From Letharia columbiana (Eukaryota; Ascomycota; Lecanoromycetes; Lecanorales; Parmeliaceae): a stretch of 64,000 nucleotides of DNA. Each line of letters begins with the position of its first letter. Position 1 is the stretch's first letter. A program made the translations under genes and the position numbers. The notes beneath the pieces are model-generated. The model was not told the origin of the DNA, searched no databases, and saw only the letters and a program-made list of their open reading frames with translations. Shown here one piece after another: positions 58,689 through 64,000 of this stretch. The stretch covers positions 496,001 to 560,000 of the forward strand of contig NW_023501040.1 in assembly GCF_014066305.1 (NCBI RefSeq). Reading direction: 5' to 3'.

Positions 58689-59805
58689 TCAGATCCCCTT
58701 CTCGGCGACCTCCTGAACAGGCGTGGCTGCTCCAGACGACCCATCTCGAACCGGACTGGCCTTCTCATCTCGAACGTCCGCACTCCTCCTCCTCCTCCTC
58801 CTTTCCTTCTTCCGGAAGAGGTTCTTGTACTTCTTCTGCACATACCCTTCCCTGAAGCAGTATCCCGGGTGGAATATATTCAAAACCAAAACCGCCACGA
58901 CAACCATCGCCCCTTCAAACCCGATGAAAAGATGTTGATTTTCGATCAAAGCACCCGTCCACCCCTCGCTCAATTCAGCAACCCGGTAAATCGATCTTAT
59001 GAAGATGCAGAATGTCGCTAGCCCCAGCGCGACCAGAAAGGCTCGAAACTTGGTACTGCCTCTCAAGACCGCGTGCTTCGGATCCAACGCCGCCTCGCCC
59101 ATAGTCCTCATCCTCCTCAACGTCTTGATCATGAAATCCAAACACAGCAGCTGAAACATCAGCAACGTGACGACCTGAAACGCCAATCCCGCAACCATGA
59201 TGTGATCGCCGGTATTGGGGCTCTTGTCCTGATGACTGGCCACCGATGCCATGCCGCCACCGATCGCTTGGAGCAGAAGAGAGATGACGTCGCAAGGGAT
59301 GAAGATGCGTGGGTAAGAGAGAGGTTTGATGTGTGAGTTTTCGGGGCCGAAGGTAATGACGATGCGCGAGAGAGTGAGGTAGATTCCTGCTGCCAAGAAG
59401 GCAGGGGCGATGGTTAGGCAAACGATTTGCATCAGGAAACCGTTCTGCAGCTGGCGTCAGCACAGGTGGATGGTGTCGTCGGCAATTGCAAGCTAAGGGA
59501 TGTAGACATACCTGATTGAAGGGATTATACCAGCTCATTATTCTGCCAGTGTAGCCCAGCACTTCAAGGATGCACCCGCTGACCATAGCAATTGTGAAGC
59601 CGACGAAGCGCCGCGAGAGGGCTGCTTGCAGAATGAAACAGCATAGTGAGAAGGAGAAGAGGGCGAGGAAAGCAGCGTTGGTGGAGAGCGATGGGCGGTA
59701 TGCATAGTAGGACTCCTTGATGGGGCATGTTTTCAGTGTACAGGCAGCTCTGTACGCGGCCAGCTGCTTGTCGTCACGCCGGTATAGAAGGTCGAGGGCA
59801 TGCAT
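58689..59805 (-). CDS. RTA1-like membrane protein (lipid-translocating exporter family)
   Basis: Two exons: 59805-59512 and 59444-58689, 349 residues in phase. Seven hydrophobic segments are visible, with family blocks YRPSLSTNAAFLALFSFSLC, CILEVLGYTGRIMSWYNPFN, QIVCLTIAPAFLAAGIYLTL, FIPCDVISLLLQAIGGGMAS, FCIFIRSIYRVAELSEGW and GFEGAMVVVAVLVLNIFHPG. The tail is basic and rich in Arg, then acidic. RTA1-family proteins (Rta1, Rsb1, Pug1 in yeast) are plasma-membrane proteins linked to resistance to 7-aminocholesterol, export of sphingoid bases or haem transport. The substrate here cannot be told from sequence. Confidence 0.93.
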
Positions 59806-61451
59806 GACTATTTTTATTTTTTTTTATTTCTATTTTTTTTGACTGGATGAGAGTCAAATCGACACGAGGCTGACGAACTACCACCCGATGTCGATGCGGC
59901 TGACAACTTGGAAGCAAGCCGCTGAAGGCAAAGATCAAGGGAGAATTGCGGGCATGAGCAGCAGGACTGGTTCAGTGTTGAGAAATCATTGGACTTGGAG
60001 AAGGGAAAAGATTTTGAGGGAGAGCGGGGAGAAGGGGGGGAGGGAAAGTGAGTGAGGAGCAGCGATAGATAAATCATGGCCCATGAGGTTCTTGAAGTCG
60101 CTTGCAAGGCTCGGCTACACCGTGAGACAGTTACGGCGCCATTGACCAATCGTCCATCACTTCGGATATGGAAGCGACGGGTGCTGGTGGTGCAGGGATG
60201 ACGTACATGTACATGACGGACTATGACCACTCTATCTTGCCCTTGGTGCCGAGGTGTGGTGATGTGCACAGCAATTAGCCAAATCAGCAAATCAGTTTAT
60301 GGGAACCGAACCGAGGTAAAAGATTAAAGTTTATTTTAGAGTAAAGAGCATGTCGGAGAATTGGTTGGCCGATGAACTAAAACTAAATTTTTACTTAGAC
60401 AGCTCTTGGGTGACGCTTCCTGATCCTGAACCCTACTTTATCAACATTACTCTTCTCCCATCTCCAGGCTACTACTGGAATTGCTACTTTGCTTGCTTCA
60501 GCAGTGAGTGGCAAAAGGTAGTCCTGATTACGTAGACTTGAAACAGAAAGGAACACAGTGTTGCAAAACACGCTCCAGCGAGAAAAGTTGGCTTGGTCTT
60601 CGGCCTGGCCTTCAATGTTTCAGCTCCTTGACCGTCATGGCCGTAATCTTATCAGTATCCTCAACTTCCGACTCTTCGCCAAATCCAACTTCCTCTTAAA
60701 GTACAAATGCCCTCAGAATCGTCCAGCCAGCGTCCACAAGTATTTTGCCGTCACTCGAAATGAAAGCCGTCAACGTATGTGCGAAGTCCACCAACACCCA
60801 TGTCTCGAGCCACAGACTCGAGAGGCTCATGATCGATGTGTTGCTGAACCTGAGTTGACGGACGTTTCAGAGCCTCCGTATCGTAGCTTGGGTCTTTCCA
60901 TGGCTTAAGAACACTTCGCGGCTGAAAGAGAATTCCTTTTCCTCATTATTCTCCATGACCTGACTAAAACTCTGCCAGCGTTATTTCCTGAAGTATTGAG
61001 GTTGACACTATCAAGAGTCCAAGGCGCTGTTCATTTTGCCTGACGGTATCCGATTGATAGGCGCGAAAAATCGTGCCTAGTGCTTCAGCGAAAAAAATGA
61101 GCAACCTGGGATCTGTAGCCTTCTGAGTTGATCCGCACACCCTGATATGGCGAAGTCCGAATTCAAGTTGCAGATGCAAGCTCCTCAAGCGTGAGGCATT
61201 CGTCGCGTCAGGCTTGACCTGGGATCTAGATTCGCATGGAAATGATCATAAGCAGTACGAGCGGTAACAATATATGCTTGCGGTTCAACCCTTGACTGTT
61301 GCTTTGTTGGAAGGAGTCCGGGCATCTCCCATTATTTGAAACCAGCAGCGCAGTGTCATCCATTCGGTCCAACTAACATCGTTGGCTGAATTCTTTGGAA
61401 CATGACCATAGATCGGTTCTCAGATGACTTCTCACCACTTACGATGGCAGG
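59806..61451. other. Intergenic, promoter of the RTA1-like gene
   Basis: About 1.6 kb. A T-rich run (59812-59840) lies directly upstream of the RTA1-like ATG. The rest has only short ORFs without recognised domains. Confidence 0.5.
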
Positions 61452-63403
61452 CTAAGTACTAAAACCAGTCGTAGCTTTGCTCGCGCCAATACTTATGCCG
61501 CCTTCGCCAAACCTTTTAGTGCTGTCGACACTTCTCGTACTTGACACGCTACCGCTCCTTTTTCCTGTGTGCTTGATGCTGTTGCCCAGTATTGAGCCAC
61601 GACTCTTGGATTGTGCCGCAGTTCTCCGATCGCTCGCGCCATCCATTGACGCCGACGTCTGCTCTGTTGAGGACGAAGAAGGCGGTGAGGCATATTTCCG
61701 ACTTCGAGATGTGGTAGGAGAGAAGCGTCGTGGGGATGCTTTCGGCAAGGGCATATAGTGTCGAGCTGAACCCTTGTTTGTCTCCAGATTACTGTCACTC
61801 ATGTCGCCGTCATCCTCTGGGTAGCTTGAGGATCCATTGACTGCAAGATGCCTATTCCCAGTACTCTTGTATGTAAGCCCTGGAGACTTCAAATGATCTC
61901 GACCGGCATATTCTGACAAAGCCTCGAATACATGGGGAAAAACCAATGTCTCAACTTCCTGTCCCCATAGGAAGTCAAGATGCTCGAAGTGGGGTATTTC
62001 TTTCGCGACTGTATGCCTGGGAAGCTCTTTGAGCATGACCCTGATATCAACTAGACTATCACTGCCACCGTAAACCAGCACGATCGGCGTCTTGATGTTT
62101 CTTGTCGGAAATTTCGCCACTCTGTAATACCTGTCACTCGCTCCAAGGCTCAATGGCGCTTGGACATCATCATCAAACATCTGGAAGCTCTTGTTTCGTA
62201 TTATTTGGAACCAATGTACCACGCTCTTTGTGCTTGTGAAGGAGTACAAGTGGGGGTATGCAGCGAGCTTTTGGTCGATACTGATATTCTTGCTTGACCA
62301 ATCAAAGAGAAATGAGAGCGACATGTCAATGATGCGAACAAATATCGGCGGGTACAAGATAGACTGCCACATGGTTGCAGAGCTGAGTATGCTCCGGCGT
62401 CCGAATGCTAAGAAAAGGACCTCGGGAGAAGCTCTGACCAAAGCATCGACGACTCCGTTCCGTAGACCGGCAGGTGACATGGCCGGGGCTAAAGCAATGA
62501 AGACGTCCACCTTGTCATTGAGGGTAGGATGGATGGACAGCGTCGCAAAGGCCTGAGCGGTGCCCTGAGAGAAGCCAACATAAGATAGGGATGACTGCGA
62601 CGTGGTTGCGAGAATATAATCGATGCTGTCTGGGATATCATGGAAGGCAAATTGGTCCATGGAAAAGTCCCAGAACTCGCTGGAAGCTGGGGAAAAGCGA
62701 ACGGACTTCTTCGAGTATTTATTGCCGCGATTGTTCCCCAGCTAGGCACGTCAGTCTTGAGTTACATGAACCGTAGACTATATGAACTTACCCAGACATC
62801 ATAGCCCCTCTCGACTAGCATGAAGGGCAAACATCTCTCCTTCTCGGTCAGAGATACCCATACCTCGCTGTTCATGAGCAGGCCATGATGCAAATACACA
62901 ACTTTCTTCTGCAAACTGCCACGACCCGCGTTGACCCTCATGCCATCTTCACCCTGCTTCTTCAAACAGAGACGATGTACCCCAAGCAAGTATCCATCTC
63001 CTGTCTGCACAACATGCTCTTCTGCGTAGTAGCCAAATAGAGCACATAAATCCACAAAATCTGAAGCGCCCGCGACCGATCTAATTATTGATTTTGGTTT
63101 TGATCTTGATTGACTGCCTTGTGCGGAGGAGAAAACATTGAAGAGATTCTTGGATCTGTTGTAGCAGAATCGAATGATTGGTTGGGCTGAAAGAAGTCAG
63201 GAAGCTGCACAAGAGAGCTCGCCTGAGGACCTTACGAAGCCCAAGTGTAATAACCCTTATCCAGCCCTCTAGGAATATCAGAATAAGAGATCCTGCAAGA
63301 GCAATGTATTCTCGCCTGCATGACTTTGTCAGTGGCGGGTTGGGAGGAGACAGTAAAGTAGGACGTACCAGAAGAGCCTCCCGAGTACAGGAATTCTGAC
63401 CAT
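61452..63403 (-). CDS. tgl1: Sterol esterase / triacylglycerol lipase (Tgl1-Yeh type, acid lipase family)
   Basis: Four exons: 63403-63369, 63315-63236, 63186-62792 and 62741-61452, 599 residues in phase. The N-terminus has one membrane segment (ALAGSLILIFLEGWIRVITL), followed by the AB-hydrolase lipase region (DLCALFGYYAEEHVVQTGDG). The oxyanion block is VVYLHHGLLMNSEVW, the next landmark GYDVWLGNNRGNKYS, the nucleophile elbow YVGFSQGTAQAFATLS (Ser228), the Asp block VYGGSDSLVD and the His block IPHFEHLDFLWG. All three catalytic residues are present. About 150 C-terminal residues are Ser/Arg-rich and probably disordered. In yeast such enzymes hydrolyse steryl esters at lipid droplets or the plasma membrane. 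Which subtype this is remains an inference. Confidence 0.92.
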
Positions 63404-63595
63404 GACTGCTGCCGATGACCCAAATCCTTAGAAACGCCGACCTTTCAGTTGTTATTGTACATGATTAGCCATTACTGCATGTTGCTCAAGATGTTTGCAT
63501 GAGTGCCGAGTATGCGCGCTACACATGCACGTCACCGGCCAATCTGGCGGCCCGGGCTCGCCAGTGACAGCCGCCTTGAACCCTGCTATGCGTTT
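63404..63595. other. Promoter region of the lipase gene
   Basis: About 190 bases of normal composition between the lipase ATG and the start of the AT-rich block, so the promoter is short or overlaps that block. Confidence 0.45.
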
Positions 63596-64000
63596 TTAAT
63601 CTACTTTTACTACTATAAAATTAATAAAGAAGATAAAAGCCTTAACTCTAAGTTAAATTAAACTCTACTTACTTTCTATATGATAAATAGCTTATTTTTA
63701 TTACTATAGATCGTTAACTAATTACGTCTTTATTTAAGAAAGTAATATTTACTTAATAATCTTATTTTTAATATACCTCGTCGGCCGAGTAAGTTATCTT
63801 TTTAATAGATTACTTAGAGTTATAATTAATAGACTAGCCTTATTAATAACTCGACTTAGAACTATATATAATTAATTATAAATAAAGATCTCGAAATATA
63901 GATATAGGCTAATCTGCTATAATAATTAGTTCTAGAACTTATTAATCGTTATATTGAAGATTAATCGAATTAGAAATTAGATACGTCGAAAGAAAGTATA
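63596..64000. other. AT-rich block, start of a repeat-like isochore
   Basis: From about 63596 to the window end the composition changes abruptly to mostly A and T, full of TTAATAA, TAATTA and TATATA words, with no ORF. Such blocks in Pezizomycotina are usually transposon DNA mutated by RIP (C to T at CpA). No intact element can be recognised. Confidence 0.75.

Overview
The window is 64 kb of nuclear DNA from a filamentous ascomycete (Pezizomycotina, possibly Leotiomycetes). The evidence is short introns of about 45-150 bp with GTRNGT donors and CTRAY branch sites, a HEX1 Woronin-body protein ending in the peroxisomal signal SRL, a Medusa-type developmental regulator, an X325 copper protein, and several domains confined to ascomycetes (DUF7918, DUF8035). 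I rebuilt splicing by hand. Every multi-exon model given as complete was checked for reading phase across all junctions.

Layout. 1-9.3 kb: a DUF7918 gene running off the left edge, the SAGA subunit Spt8, and a divergent SF1 helicase of the ZNFX1/SAD-3/Hrr1 type linked to RNA silencing. 9.3-14.2 kb: a long gene-free stretch upstream of the Medusa regulator (14.2-17.7 kb). 18.4-20.6 kb: a DUF8035 protein. 22.6-24.3 kb: hex1 with an unusual upstream region that has no ATG. 24.9-26.1 kb: a decayed 2OG-Fe(II) oxygenase. 26.5-29.8 kb: a GPI-type X325 copper protein and a PTH11-like rhodopsin-domain membrane protein. 30.0-30.7 kb: a small DNA transposon (MITE) inserted in one copy of a duplicated repeat, with the other copy preserving the empty site. 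31.6-41 kb: an SRR1-like protein, a GH17 glucanase and a 1,578-residue Ser/Pro-rich protein. 41.6-42.6 kb: a decayed epoxide hydrolase. 43.1-46.9 kb: two divergent mitochondrial genes, NAPE-PLD/Fmp30-like and Bcs1. 47.2-51.4 kb: a Pol III (tRNA-like) locus, a two-exon orphan gene and a single-TM protein. 54.8-57.9 kb: a repeat-rich GPI-anchored wall protein carrying a recent exon-plus-intron duplication. 58.7-63.4 kb: an RTA1-like membrane protein and a sterol-esterase-type lipase. The last 400 bases switch abruptly to AT-rich DNA.

There is no biosynthetic cluster or operon. Three otherwise intact genes (Medusa, GH17, GPI wall protein) each have a single one-base reading-frame break in a G/C run. 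That points to homopolymer errors in this assembly rather than gene death. The two real pseudogenes instead have many lesions and lost catalytic residues. The most interesting structures are the ATG-free open frame leading into HEX1, the MITE with its in-window empty site and apparent excision footprint, and the duplicated exon unit.
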